A DNA stretch of 64,000 nucleotides from BJGV01 sp964194745 (GTDB taxonomy: Bacteria > Pseudomonadota > Gammaproteobacteria > Burkholderiales > Nitrosomonadaceae), in contig OZ252054.1 of assembly GCA_965248035.1 (NCBI GenBank), positions 1,302,001 through 1,366,000 on the forward strand. Reading direction: 5' to 3'. Positions within the stretch are counted from its first letter, which is position 1. Each line of letters starts with the position of its first letter. Made by a program: the position numbers and the translations under genes. The notes below the pieces were generated by a model. The model did no database searches, was not told the origin of the DNA, and worked only from the letters and a program-made list of their open reading frames with translations. Of this stretch, positions 46,868 through 56,947 are shown one piece after another.

Positions 46868-47782
46868 TTACGCTTTTCTTCTCGTCATTATTGCAGGTGC
46901 TTCTTTTAGCAAAAATTCTCTGAATGCCTGCGCTGCACCCGAAAGACGCTTATTTTTACGGTGCACCACATGCCAGTGACGTACAATAGGGAAACCCTGT
47001 ACTTCTAAAGTCTTGAGTCGATTTGTTTCTAGCTCTAGCTCTGCGGTGTGCAGCGACATAATGCCAAGTCCCATTCCTGCCTGAACTGCCTGCTTGATTG
47101 CTTCATTGGTATCTGTTTCCATGCCCCTATGGATACTTATTTTATGTGCTATGAAAAAGCGCTCCATCGCACTGCGTGTACCGGAGCCGGATTCGCGCAC
47201 AAGGAAGGTTTCTTGCTCCAATCTTTTTACCGGAATCTTGCGTACCTTACACAATAGGTGATTGGGAGGAGCAATCACTACAAGTGGGTTCTCCATGAAG
47301 GATTCGGTAGCGATATCCAGACCATCTGGCGGTTGTCCCATGATGGCGAGATCCGTTACGTTGTCAGCTAGTTGTTTTAGAACGTTTTCACGGTTGGAAA
47401 CATGTAGACTCACAGTGATACCGCTATAACGCTGACAGAACTTTGCCAACAAGTTCGGGGCGAAGTAATTGGCAGTGCTCACTACAGAGATTCTAAGTTT
47501 ACCCCTTTCCAATCCTTTCAACTCATCTAGCGCAAGTTCCATATCAGCTAATTGCTGGGTAATTGCGCGACTATAATGAAAAAGCTCGTCTCCCGCATCT
47601 GTCAGAAAAATTCGCTTGCCTATTTGATCGAATAGCGGCAGGCTAATATTTCCTTCCAATTGTTTGATTTGCATTGAAACTGCAGGTTGAGTCAAATAGA
47701 GCTCTTCGGCAGCGCGTGAAAAGCTCAGGTTGCGGGCAACGGATTGGAAGACCTTTAGTTGTCTAAGCGTGAGATGCAGCAT
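46868..47782 (-). CDS. cbbR: CbbR, LysR-type regulator of CO2 fixation
   Basis: A 304-residue LysR protein with an N-terminal winged helix (LRQLKVFQSVARNLSFSRAA) and an effector domain. Divergence from cbbL, with 159 bp between, identifies it as CbbR, which activates the cbb operon in response to metabolites such as RuBP or NADPH in relatives. Confidence 0.93.
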   Translation of the reverse strand: MLHLTLRQLKVFQSVARNLSFSRAAEELYLTQPAVSMQIKQLEGNISLPLFDQIGKRIFLTDAGDELFHYSRAITQQLADMELALDELKGLERGKLRISVVSTANYFAPNLLAKFCQRYSGITVSLHVSNRENVLKQLADNVTDLAIMGQPPDGLDIATESFMENPLVVIAPPNHLLCKVRKIPVKRLEQETFLVRESGSGTRSAMERFFIAHKISIHRGMETDTNEAIKQAVQAGMGLGIMSLHTAELELETNRLKTLEVQGFPIVRHWHVVHRKNKRLSGAAQAFREFLLKEAPAIMTRRKA

Positions 47783-47823
47783 GGATACCTACAGCTAGAT
47801 CGATTTTGAGTAATAACTATATA

Positions 47824-47837
47824 TAAGTATAATCTTA
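47824..47837. promoter_or_regulatory. LysR-type TAAG-N6-CTTA site (candidate CbbR box)
   Basis: An inverted repeat TAAG-TATAAT-CTTA in the cbbR-cbbL gap, of the T-N11-A kind used by LysR proteins. It lies 42 bp from the cbbR start and 105 bp from cbbL. Confidence 0.5.
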
Positions 47838-47941
47838 TCATAACAATCAAAACATGTGACTTTTGTTTATAATAATTCCAGTTAGAATTGGTCCTGTAGT
47901 CACTTTATTTATTTAGCTACCCATAAGAGGAGAGAATTGTC

Positions 47942-49411
47942 ATGAGCGAAGCATTAACCGGAAAAGCACGCTATAAAGCTGGAGTACTTCCCTACAAACA
48001 GATGGGGTACTGGGATTCTGATTACGTTCCCAAAGACACGGATGTACTCGCATTATTCCGTATCACCCCACAACCAGGTGTGGATCACGAGGAAGCTGCT
48101 GCGGCCATTGCTGGTGAGTCTTCGACCGCAACCTGGACTGTAGTGTGGACTGACCGTCTAACCGCCTGCGATCTGTACCGAGCCAAGGCCTATCGTTCTG
48201 AACTGGTGCCTAACACCGGTCCTGGTACAAAGAATGAAGCCCAGTATTTTGCTTACATAGCCTATGATTTGGACTTATTCGAGCCGGGCTCCATAGCTAA
48301 CCTGACCGCTTCAATCATCGGAAACGTATTTGGTTTTAAAGCTGTAAAGGCATTACGTTTGGAAGACATGCGCATACCCGTTGCATACCTGAAAACTTTC
48401 CAGGGTCCTGCTACAGGTGTTGTTGTTGAACGCGAACGCCTGGATAAATTTGGTAGGCCATTGTTGGGCGCTACTACCAAACCGAAGCTAGGGCTTTCTG
48501 GTCGCAATTATGGACGCGTTGTGTACGAAGGACTCAAGGGTGGTCTCGACTTCATGAAAGATGACGAGAACATTAATTCGCAACCTTTTATGCATTGGCG
48601 TGACCGTTTTCTCTACTGTATGGAAGCGGTCAAAAAGGCTTCCGCCGCTACTGGCGAAGTTAAGGGCCATTATTTAAACGTCACAGCTGGAACCATGGAA
48701 GAAATGTACGAGCGCGCCGAATTCGCTAAGTCTCTTGGTTCAATCATCGTTATGATTGACCTTGTGATTGGTTACACTGCGATTCAATCCATGGCCAAAT
48801 GGTGCCGCAAGAATGACATGATTTTGCACTTGCACCGTGCTGGGAACTCAACCTATTCACGCCAAAAAAATCACGGCATGAATTTTCGCGTAATCTGCAA
48901 ATGGATGCGGATGGCAGGAGTTGATCATATTCACGCTGGCACGGTCGTTGGCAAGCTCGAGGGTGACCCTCTCATGATTAAAGGCTTTTACGATACTCTG
49001 CTTCAGACACATTCACCTCAAAATCTAGAACACGGTATTTTCTTTGAGCAAGACTGGGCTTCGTTGAACAATGTTATGCCTGTTGCATCAGGTGGCATAC
49101 ACGTTGGTCAGATGCATCAACTACTCCATTATCTAGGTGAAGATGTGATACTTCAATTTGGTGGCGGCACAATTGGTCATCCCATGGGTATACAGGCTGG
49201 TGCAGTCGCTAATCGTGTTGCGTTAGAAGCGATGGTACTGGCGCGGAACGAAGGTCGAGACTATATGAGAGAGGGACCCAAGATTCTACAAGACGCTGCT
49301 AAGTGGTGCACGCCACTTAAGCAAGCGCTGGATACATGGGGGGATATTACCTTCAATTATGAATCTACTGATACTGCCGATTTTGTACCGTCTACTACGG
49401 CCAGTGTCTAA
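47942..49411 (+). CDS. cbbL: RuBisCO large subunit, red-type form IC
   Basis: A 489-residue enzyme that fixes CO2 onto ribulose bisphosphate. The catalytic TTKPK is at 178-182 and the carbamylated lysine region GLDFMKDDE at 201-209 (K206). The N-terminus (YKQMGYWDSDYVPKDTD) and the C-terminal tail fit the red-type form IC group. GAGGAGAG before the ATG is a good ribosome-binding site. Followed by cbbS after 25 bp. Confidence 0.97.
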   Translation: MSEALTGKARYKAGVLPYKQMGYWDSDYVPKDTDVLALFRITPQPGVDHEEAAAAIAGESSTATWTVVWTDRLTACDLYRAKAYRSELVPNTGPGTKNEAQYFAYIAYDLDLFEPGSIANLTASIIGNVFGFKAVKALRLEDMRIPVAYLKTFQGPATGVVVERERLDKFGRPLLGATTKPKLGLSGRNYGRVVYEGLKGGLDFMKDDENINSQPFMHWRDRFLYCMEAVKKASAATGEVKGHYLNVTAGTMEEMYERAEFAKSLGSIIVMIDLVIGYTAIQSMAKWCRKNDMILHLHRAGNSTYSRQKNHGMNFRVICKWMRMAGVDHIHAGTVVGKLEGDPLMIKGFYDTLLQTHSPQNLEHGIFFEQDWASLNNVMPVASGGIHVGQMHQLLHYLGEDVILQFGGGTIGHPMGIQAGAVANRVALEAMVLARNEGRDYMREGPKILQDAAKWCTPLKQALDTWGDITFNYESTDTADFVPSTTASV

Positions 49412-49436
49412 TAGAAAATACTAAGGAGAAAAAATT

Positions 49437-49871
49437 ATGATGACTAACTTGGGAAATCGTATCACGCAAGGTCAGTTCTCTTTCTTGCCCCCGCTAACGG
49501 ATGAGCAAATCTCTGCGCAAATTAAATATGCTCTGAAGAATGGCTGGGCGATTGGTATTGAGTACACAGATGACCCGCATCCGCGTAACACTTATTGGGA
49601 AATGTTTGGTAACCCAATGTTTGATCTGAAAGATCCTGCTGGGATTTTATCGGAGATAAATGACTGTCGTAAAACGTACTCGAATTACTATATCCGGGTG
49701 TCCGCGTTTAACACTAAGCGTGGGGTGGAAAGCCCGGCTATGTCGTTCATCGTCAACCGTCCGAAGAAAGAACCTGGTTTTGCTGTAGTACGCCAGGAAG
49801 CGGAAGGTCGTAATATTCGTTACACGATCCATTCCTATGCGACCGACAAACCCGAATCCGAAAGGTATTAA
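49437..49871 (+). CDS. cbbS: RuBisCO small subunit, red type
   Basis: A 144-residue small subunit. The central YWEMFGNPMFDL and a C-terminal extension after residue 110 (PGFAVVRQEAEGR, SYATDKPE) are typical of red-type small subunits, where the extension forms a beta barrel replacing the longer loop of green types. AAGGAGAA precedes ATGATG; either Met may be used. Confidence 0.96.
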   Translation: MMTNLGNRITQGQFSFLPPLTDEQISAQIKYALKNGWAIGIEYTDDPHPRNTYWEMFGNPMFDLKDPAGILSEINDCRKTYSNYYIRVSAFNTKRGVESPAMSFIVNRPKKEPGFAVVRQEAEGRNIRYTIHSYATDKPESERY

Positions 49872-49877
49872 CGAAAT

Positions 49878-49902
49878 CTCCCTTCCCCTTTGGGGGAGGG
49901 AG
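49878..49902 (+). promoter_or_regulatory. strong intercistronic hairpin cbbS-cbbX
   Basis: An 11-bp stem CTCCCTTCCCC/GGGGGAGGGAG with a TTT loop and one G-T pair, 6 bp after the cbbS stop. No T-run follows, so it is more likely a stabiliser or attenuator that keeps cbbLS mRNA more abundant than cbbX. Confidence 0.7.
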
Positions 49903-50081
49903 CAATCTGAGTTGTAGGTGAGCAGGTAGAACTATTCAAGTAAGCTGGGTGGAAGTTAATTACTTCGATGAGCCCATGTTGAACATGAACTTCTTGTATG
50001 GGCCTGTTTAATTTAAATATAAAGATAAACAAAGTATGTGACGTCTAATACCCCTGCATCTTTACTTTGTGTGGATAAAAC

Positions 50082-51035
50082 GTGAAAAAAGATCCGAAAG
50101 ACCTCGCCCCCTCCGATAGTAATTCAGTTGATCTGGATGCCGAGTTTCACACTTCCAATATCAAGGAAGTGCTAGATAAGCTTGATCGTGAGTTAATCGG
50201 TTTGAAGCCTGTAAAAACTCGTATTCGTGAGACTGCGGCCCTATTGCTTGTCGATCGTGTACGTAAGAAAATGGATTTGACTGCTGGTGCGCCTAGTTTA
50301 CATATGAGTTTTACCGGTAACCCCGGTACTGGGAAAACCACGGTTGCGTTACGTATGTCAGAAATATTGCATCGTTTGGGCTATGTGCGAGAGGGGCATC
50401 TTGTATCTGTTACACGTGACGACTTAGTTGGCCAATATATTGGTCACACCGCGCCTAAGACCAAAGAAGTATTAAAAAAGGCTATGGGGGGTACTTTATT
50501 CATTGATGAAGCCTATTATCTATACAAGCCTGAGAACGAGCGTGATTACGGCGCTGAATCCATAGAAATTTTGCTACAAACAATGGAAAATAACCGCGAC
50601 GATCTAGTCGTAATCTTGGCCGGCTACAAAGACCGAATGGACATGTTCTTCCATAGCAATCCCGGTATGCGTTCACGCATTGCACACCACACCGACTTCC
50701 CCGACTATAGTGCCGATGAATTACTTGAAATTGCCAATCTTATGCTAACAGAACAAAATTACCGTTTCAGTTCGACCGGAGAAGCAGCATTTGGAAAATA
50801 TATCCGGTTACGCATGAAAATGGCACACTTTGCCAATGCTCGTTCAATCCGTAATGCTCTCGATCGTTCACGGCTTCGTCAAGCTAATCGTTTATTCGCT
50901 GGAGCCAAGAAAGCATTGTCCAAAGCAGATCTCATGACAATTGAAGCAGAAGACATTCTAGCTAGCCGTGTATTTCTTGAAGGTAAGTCTGATGGCCCAT
51001 CAGGTACGGATGAGGAAACAAAAAAATCCACCTAA
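50082..51035 (+). CDS. cbbX: CbbX, red-type RuBisCO activase
   Basis: A 317-residue AAA+ protein that frees RuBisCO from inhibitory sugar phosphates by pulling on the large-subunit C-terminus. Walker A GNPGTGKTT is at 79-87 and Walker B LFIDEAYYLY follows. Sensor/arginine-finger region GMRSRIAHH is present. GTG start at 50082, 210 bp after cbbS and past the hairpin. Its presence confirms the red type of the operon. Confidence 0.95.
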   Translation: MKKDPKDLAPSDSNSVDLDAEFHTSNIKEVLDKLDRELIGLKPVKTRIRETAALLLVDRVRKKMDLTAGAPSLHMSFTGNPGTGKTTVALRMSEILHRLGYVREGHLVSVTRDDLVGQYIGHTAPKTKEVLKKAMGGTLFIDEAYYLYKPENERDYGAESIEILLQTMENNRDDLVVILAGYKDRMDMFFHSNPGMRSRIAHHTDFPDYSADELLEIANLMLTEQNYRFSSTGEAAFGKYIRLRMKMAHFANARSIRNALDRSRLRQANRLFAGAKKALSKADLMTIEAEDILASRVFLEGKSDGPSGTDEETKKST

Positions 51036-51249
51036 TTTTTATATTGAAGCTGAGGATAATTTATTGATCTAGCCTCTAGGCAGGAGAAGAGCAATAAAAA
51101 GAAAAGAACAAACTAGTCTTTGCTTAGAAGCGTGTTAGTGGGTTCTAACCACGCTAAATCCAAGAGTATCATGTACATAGTTCTTACCAAAGCGGATTTG
51201 ACCTGTATTCACTACAGCATAAGTAGAATGATCCTTACAAAATAGAAAG

Positions 51250-51633
51250 GTGAAGGATGATGCTGGAACCGGTATGAATACGTTGACTCTTCCATGGCGC
51301 ATGCTCCCTAAGAAGATTGAAGCAACATGTTATAACAGGGGGCGTCTCGCTTTGTTGCGATATGGTAGTCCCCTACGTGTAACACTGTCACAGCATCGCG
51401 GTTTAGAAGTAATTCTTAACAGCGAAGTTTGGTTGTGCGTTGATAGTTTGGCTAACGATCAACCAGTATTGGCATGGCGTGAATTTAATATTCACGCACG
51501 TGATAATTTGTATAAACCTGTTTCATGTAAATTATATCTATATCATAATTGTGCAGGTCTCATCATGGGTTCAGCGCTAGATGATTTACATCAGGCACTC
51601 GACCAGATTTTGATTCATAAGAGTGAAGTGTAA
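51250..51633 (+). CDS. hypothetical protein downstream of cbbX
   Basis: A 127-residue protein (or 119 from ATG 51274) with no signal peptide, no membrane segment and no motif I recognise. It contains an early NRGRLALLRYGSPLRV and a C-terminal LDDLHQALDQIL helix. Start uncertain: GTG at 51250 or ATG at 51274. It follows cbbX in the same direction after 215 bp, so a link to carbon fixation is possible but unproven. Confidence 0.6.
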   Translation: MKDDAGTGMNTLTLPWRMLPKKIEATCYNRGRLALLRYGSPLRVTLSQHRGLEVILNSEVWLCVDSLANDQPVLAWREFNIHARDNLYKPVSCKLYLYHNCAGLIMGSALDDLHQALDQILIHKSEV

Positions 51634-51951
51634 ATTTACACATAAAGCTATAGATAGGACATGCTGCACTTGAAAGTGTGAGATATGATGGGCGCTTACA
51701 TATCAACCATAGTTACAAAAATTTTACCGTGGACGTAAATCACACCAACGGTATTGAGAATTTCTGAGACGTATCACAAAATATGGATATCCAAGTTTCG
51801 GGAGATGAGCAAAAGCACGTTCTAATTTGTATTCCAAAGAAAGAGCGCGAATTCTGATCTACCTACAACAACCAGAATTTGTATTTTTCGTCCTAAAAAT
51901 TGTCAGGTTAAATATATTGTCCCAGTCATGACTTTTTTCGGAAATTAAACA
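51634..51951. other. intergenic stretch before the ABC exporter
   Basis: About 320 bp, AT-rich, with only short frames. No hairpin with a T-run, repeat or RNA gene was recognised. Confidence 0.4.
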
Positions 51952-53790
51952 ATGCGCCCCGCTCGTTTAGAAAAGCCATCAGCCAATCGCAACGACTGGC
52001 AAACTATTCGTGCTTTATTACCTTATCTGTGGGAATTTAAAGGTAGGGTAGCGTTGGCATTGTTGCTACTGGTAATGGCCAAACTTGCCAGTGTAGCGGT
52101 GCCATTGGTGCTGAAAGAAATCGTCGACGCACTCGATCAGCTACATAGTATGCTGGTATTACCCATATTACTGGTGGTGGGCTACGGTGTATTGCGCCTG
52201 TGTAGTACGCTGTTCGGTGAAATACGCGATGCTATATTTGCAAAGGTAACGCAACGAGCAATTCGGCGGATTGCGATCAGGGTGTTTGGGCACTTACATG
52301 CGTTGTCGCTTCGCTTTCACTTAGAACGCCAGACTGGCGGCGTATCGAGCGATATTGAGCGTGGTTCACGCGGCATATCTTTCCTGCTCAATTTTATGCT
52401 GTTCAATATCTTACCGACACTATTAGAAATTGGCTTAGTGGCGGCAATTCTTCTTTCTATGTACGACATCTGGTTCTCTGTGATCATATTTACAACGTTG
52501 GTTGCTTATATTGCGCTCACGCTGATTATTACTGAATGGCGTATGATCTTTCGTCGCACCATGAACGATATGGACTCAAAAGCTAATACCCGCGCTATCG
52601 ACAGCCTGCTGAATTATGAGACGGTAAAATATTTTGGAAATGAATCATGGGAAGCGCAACGCTACGATGAACATATGCAGAAGTGGGAGATTGCAGCGGT
52701 ACGCAACCAGACTTCACTTGCAGCACTCAACGCAGGGCAGAGCGCTATTATTGCACTAGGAATGACCTTGTTAATGTTACTCGCGTCTGATGGTGTGATC
52801 AAAGGATCCATGTCATTGGGTGACCTGGTGTTAGTCAATGCTTTTATGCTGCAGCTTTACATGCCACTGCATTTCCTTGGATTCGTTTATCGTGAGATTA
52901 AGCATTCACTGGTGGACATGGAAAAAATGTTCAAGTTATTGACTGAAAGCGAGGAGATAAAAGACAGGCCAGGTGCAGCTGATCTCATTCTGGGAGATGC
53001 AGCAGTTCGCTTCGAAGGCATAAATTTTAGCTACGAATCCAATCGTCAAATTTTATTCGACATGAGCTTTGACATTCCTGCCGGACACAACGTAGCGGTA
53101 GTTGGACACAGCGGGTCAGGTAAGTCTACGCTCTCACGTTTATTGTTTCGCTTCTATGATGTGACTAGTGGCCGTATTCTAATAAATAATCAAGATATCC
53201 GAGATATAACTCAGAAGAGCCTGCGAGCGGCGATAGGCATTGTTCCTCAAGACACGGTTTTGTTCAACGACAGCATCTATTACAACATTGCTTACGGACG
53301 TCCCGATGCAAGTTGTGAAGAGGTTTTCGAAGCGGCCAGGTCGGCACACATTCACAATTTTATTGAGAATCTGTCGGATCAATATGAGACCACAGTGGGA
53401 GAGCGAGGGCTAAAACTTTCTGGCGGGGAAAAACAGCGGGTTGCAATTGCACGTGCGATTTTGAAGAAACCAGATATTCTTATTTTTGACGAAGCTACCT
53501 CGGCGTTAGATTCAAAATCAGAAAAAGCTATACAGGGAGAGTTAAAGCGTATCGCTTCGAACCGTACTACGCTTACGATTGCTCATCGACTTTCCACCAT
53601 CGCTGATGCTGATCAAATTCTGGTGATGGACAAAGGTAGTATCATTGAGCGTGGTAGCCACCGAGAGCTTCTTGTGGCGGAAGGCTTTTATGCCCATATG
53701 TGGAAGCTGCAACAACAGGAAGAGCAGTCGAGGCTGCAATTGGTTGATGATATGGATAATCTGGATGCTATAGTAGGGGCAGATTCATAA
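51952..53790 (+). CDS. ATM1/HMT1-type ABC exporter
   Basis: A 612-residue half-transporter: six membrane segments (about 25-310) then an ABC domain with Walker A GHSGSGKST, signature LSGGEKQRV and Walker B ILIFDEATSALD. The membrane part (RGISFLLNFMLFNILPT, LNYETVKYFGNE) is characteristic of the ATM1 group, which exports glutathione-linked sulfur or metal compounds and connects with iron-sulfur metabolism. It stands alone here. Confidence 0.9.
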   Translation: MRPARLEKPSANRNDWQTIRALLPYLWEFKGRVALALLLLVMAKLASVAVPLVLKEIVDALDQLHSMLVLPILLVVGYGVLRLCSTLFGEIRDAIFAKVTQRAIRRIAIRVFGHLHALSLRFHLERQTGGVSSDIERGSRGISFLLNFMLFNILPTLLEIGLVAAILLSMYDIWFSVIIFTTLVAYIALTLIITEWRMIFRRTMNDMDSKANTRAIDSLLNYETVKYFGNESWEAQRYDEHMQKWEIAAVRNQTSLAALNAGQSAIIALGMTLLMLLASDGVIKGSMSLGDLVLVNAFMLQLYMPLHFLGFVYREIKHSLVDMEKMFKLLTESEEIKDRPGAADLILGDAAVRFEGINFSYESNRQILFDMSFDIPAGHNVAVVGHSGSGKSTLSRLLFRFYDVTSGRILINNQDIRDITQKSLRAAIGIVPQDTVLFNDSIYYNIAYGRPDASCEEVFEAARSAHIHNFIENLSDQYETTVGERGLKLSGGEKQRVAIARAILKKPDILIFDEATSALDSKSEKAIQGELKRIASNRTTLTIAHRLSTIADADQILVMDKGSIIERGSHRELLVAEGFYAHMWKLQQQEEQSRLQLVDDMDNLDAIVGADS

Positions 53791-53940
53791 ACCATTGATT
53801 TTTCAGGATAGCATAATATATGCTTTTTCTCAAGAATTGTTATAAAGTTCTTATGCGGTCTTCCGATATCAATTAAGTTAGCTGGAATCAGTTTTCAAAT
53901 CCGAAAACAGAGGGTATTTTTTTCGGTCGGAGTAAGAATA

Positions 53941-54780
53941 ATTCAAAAAATAATCCTGACATTATCTGTAGTGTTCATATTCACTAGTGGTGCTTTTGCA
54001 CAGCCAAGTGGTTTGAATCTCAGGTCCCAATCTGCACTTATTTTAGACGCTCAGCAGGGGAGTGTTATTTACGATAAGAAAGCAGATAACATTATGCCAA
54101 TTGCCTCTATTACCAAGCTGATGACGGCGATGGTGGTACTTGATGCACAATTGCCACTGACTGAAAAGATCACTATTAAGTCTGCTGATGTTGATCACCT
54201 CAAGAATACTCGTTCACGATTATTTGTAGGAGCTAGTCTTACTCGTGAAGAAATGCTGCGATTGGCGCTGATGGCTTCCGAGAATCGTGCGGCAGCGGCA
54301 TTGGGACGCACTTATCCGGGCGGCACTAAAGTATTCGTACTAGCAATGAACAATAAGGCGTTTGAACTTGGCATGGGGAATAGCTATTTCGTTGAATCTA
54401 CTGGACTAAGTAGCGCGAATGTTTCCACTGCGCGTGATTTAGCGAAACTGGTTGAAGCTGCATACGGCTACGAGATTATCCGTGAATTTACTACTACTGC
54501 GGCGCATGCAGTAAAACTCTCACATAGAAAACGTAGCCGTAGCCTACGATTTATAAATTCCAATAGTCTTGTACGTCGTGGGGTTTGGGAGATTGATGTA
54601 TCAAAAACTGGTTTTCTAAAGGAGGCCGGACGTTGTTTAGTTATGTATGCAACAATAATTGGCAAACCGGTCATTATTGTGTTGCTTGACTCTTGGGGAA
54701 AGAACACTCGCATCGGTGATGCCAATCGTATTAAAAAATGGATGAAGAAGCGCTTTCATTCTAAAACACATAGTGGTTGA
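53941..54780 (+). CDS. pbpG: D-alanyl-D-alanine endopeptidase, PBP7 type
   Basis: A penicillin-binding S11 peptidase that trims peptidoglycan. It has SxxK (SITKL), SxN (SENRA) and KTG (SKTGFL). The GTG at 53971 gives only MFIFTSGAFAQ, too short for a signal peptide. The frame extends upstream as IQKIILTLSVVFIFTSGAFAQ, a good signal sequence, but with no ATG, GTG or TTG; a GGAG at 53929-53932 precedes ATA 53938 and ATT 53941. A rare ATT/ATA start is therefore proposed; the exact codon is uncertain. Confidence 0.85.
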   Translation: MQKIILTLSVVFIFTSGAFAQPSGLNLRSQSALILDAQQGSVIYDKKADNIMPIASITKLMTAMVVLDAQLPLTEKITIKSADVDHLKNTRSRLFVGASLTREEMLRLALMASENRAAAALGRTYPGGTKVFVLAMNNKAFELGMGNSYFVESTGLSSANVSTARDLAKLVEAAYGYEIIREFTTTAAHAVKLSHRKRSRSLRFINSNSLVRRGVWEIDVSKTGFLKEAGRCLVMYATIIGKPVIIVLLDSWGKNTRIGDANRIKKWMKKRFHSKTHSG

Positions 54781-55070
54781 AAGTGTTTTCTCCAGCACCA
54801 CTATAGTAGTCTTTCCCTACTCGTAATTTTTGAACTCTAATATAGTCTTTTGGGATGCACCCGCTACTTGCGGTGCTAACAAGTAATTCTTACAGAAATC
54901 GTTTTGTCTACCCTTTCTCTGTAGCTTCAATATTTTGTTTGCCACATAGGTTGTGCTACGTTTGGCTTGGTACACTTGCTAATAGCAATATATTGTCAGC
55001 TGCAAGCAGGTTTAAATAATGAAGACCGAAAGTGGTAGCTTACGTGGTGGAAGGTAATCAGGCTGTTAGT

Positions 55071-56327
55071 TCAAAGCAGCTGAAACGCAAGAATAGAAAG
55101 GAATGTAGGTGGTAACGCGGCTACTAGTAGTCCTAAAGGATGGATCGCATCGTCTTCAAACGATCCTTTGAGTATGGCGAAACCTGCCGGATTTGGGGCA
55201 TTGGCAATGACTGTCAGACCCCCACCTGTGACTGCTCCCGCGACAAGAGAATATTGGAACTCTGCGCTCGTTCCTTCCAGCAAGGAGCCAAGGAAAGTTA
55301 GCGCTGCATTGTCAGTAAATGCTGTGAGTATGGTAGCGCCGTAAAAGAGTGTGGTGGTGTCCATTCCCACCAACATAGGTTGTAGCCACCACTTTTGTTG
55401 TCCTCCAAGAATAACAAGGCCGGCAAGAAAGAAAGCAACCATCAGTCCTTCACGTAGGATTAACCGGTCCTGGTAACGCTCATAAGCGTGGGCAAAACCA
55501 ATAAAGAAGAGTAGTAAACCCATGAAGACCTCTGGATGATGAGCGAATACCACTACGCCTACCAGAAAAAATAGGTGGATAAGTAGTACTGGCAACGGAG
55601 TCCTTGTTTGCTGGGGTTGTTCTTCGTATAGCATGTCGGACAGTTCCCGTCGAAAAAGAAAGGTGGCCACCAAAGCATTTACTAGTACAACCAGCACGGC
55701 TTTCCAACCAAACGTAGTGAACATGAAGGTGAAGTCCCATCCCCACTTACTTGCTACCATGAGTATCGGCGGGGCAGCGAACGTCGTCATCGTTCCACCA
55801 ATTGAAATGTTGACGAATAGAACACCAAGTGTGACATATTTAAGTCGGGTCGTAATTCCCTTGGAGTAATAGTGATCAAGAAGAATAAGTCCAGTCAGTG
55901 TCATAGCGGCTGGTTCTGTGATGAAGGAGCCTAGCAGTGGTACAAACGATAACGTAACAAAGTAAAACGCCTTTCCGTCTGACCATGGAATGAGCCTCGC
56001 AATTGTTTTGACGCAGAGCATCGAAAATTGGAGAATCGGACGACTACCCGCGATCACCATAATGGCAAATATAAACATTGGCTCAGTAAAACTTTGCTGC
56101 TCAAGGTAAGTCGTGGCAACTTGCTTACCATCTATGATCAAAAACGCTACGATCAACACCATTGCCCAGAAGCCGAAGACGACTTCGACTTCGCCCAGAA
56201 AATGCCATATTCCAGCGTGAGCTGGACGTGTATGAGCCAAATGCTCGAAGTATTTTGTTGAAAAGATATGAATCAGCGCGAGGGCGAACAATATTGCGCC
56301 GATTAATTCAATTGAGGTTGGATTCAT
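55071..56327 (-). CDS. putative Na+/H+ antiporter (PF07399-like)
   Basis: A 418-residue membrane protein with about eleven hydrophobic segments. FVPLLGSFITEPAAMTLTGL and NISIGGTMTTFAAPP are characteristic of a small family of putative Na+/H+ antiporters related to NhaD-type ion transporters. Substrate unproven. It is convergent with pbpG across a 290-bp gap with nothing notable. Confidence 0.82.
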   Translation of the reverse strand: MNPTSIELIGAILFALALIHIFSTKYFEHLAHTRPAHAGIWHFLGEVEVVFGFWAMVLIVAFLIIDGKQVATTYLEQQSFTEPMFIFAIMVIAGSRPILQFSMLCVKTIARLIPWSDGKAFYFVTLSFVPLLGSFITEPAAMTLTGLILLDHYYSKGITTRLKYVTLGVLFVNISIGGTMTTFAAPPILMVASKWGWDFTFMFTTFGWKAVLVVLVNALVATFLFRRELSDMLYEEQPQQTRTPLPVLLIHLFFLVGVVVFAHHPEVFMGLLLFFIGFAHAYERYQDRLILREGLMVAFFLAGLVILGGQQKWWLQPMLVGMDTTTLFYGATILTAFTDNAALTFLGSLLEGTSAEFQYSLVAGAVTGGGLTVIANAPNPAGFAILKGSFEDDAIHPLGLLVAALPPTFLSILAFQLL

Positions 56328-56947
56328 TTATATTTGGCAGGTAGGCCCATTCTGGACAACCGAGTTATGCTGTAAGTTAGTATCCGTGCTTTCTAATTAG
56401 AAGTGAATATTGTGTAATTATATGCTTAATGATTTCGTTGTCCTGGGCGCCCTAATTTTCGTTACTAAACAAAATATCTGTTATTTGTAAGTAAGTAGCA
56501 TGTATTTTACATCAAGGGATTATTCAGTACAGCTGGTAGTTTTGTCCGAGGTAACAGAACGGTCTCTCGGGAAAGGCATCAGATACCAGATGGCAATTCT
56601 CAGTTCTGAGCAACCACCGCGTATTATCACGAATTATGAAGATGCATTCAATTCTTCCCAAAATAGCCCTGATATACTCTTTGCGAGGGGTATGTACCTT
56701 AAAATTTTCAGTTTAGTTATCCATAGTTAGTTTACAAATTTAACTGTTTGTTGTATCTGTCTACAACGACTAACTAACCATACCGAGTATAATACTTGAG
56801 TGTTTAACACCCTAGTGCTCTGCTTTTCTAACAAACATGTCCTTGTACATGATCTCTTTTCTAAAAGTAACAAACTGAAAGATACTAGAACAGCAGGTTG
56901 TTCCAGATTATAATCTAACGTTTTTAATTTATTCCTCTGAGGTGACC
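56328..56947. other. intergenic region before the FKBP gene
   Basis: About 620 bp. A 76-codon frame at 56500-56730 (starts MYFTSRDYSVQLVVLSEV) has no clear ribosome-binding site and no known motif; I do not count it as a gene. No RNA gene or repeat was recognised. Confidence 0.4.

Noticed and set aside
56500..56730. 76-codon frame before the FKBP gene
   Set aside because: No ribosome-binding site and no recognisable domain; not enough to call a gene.
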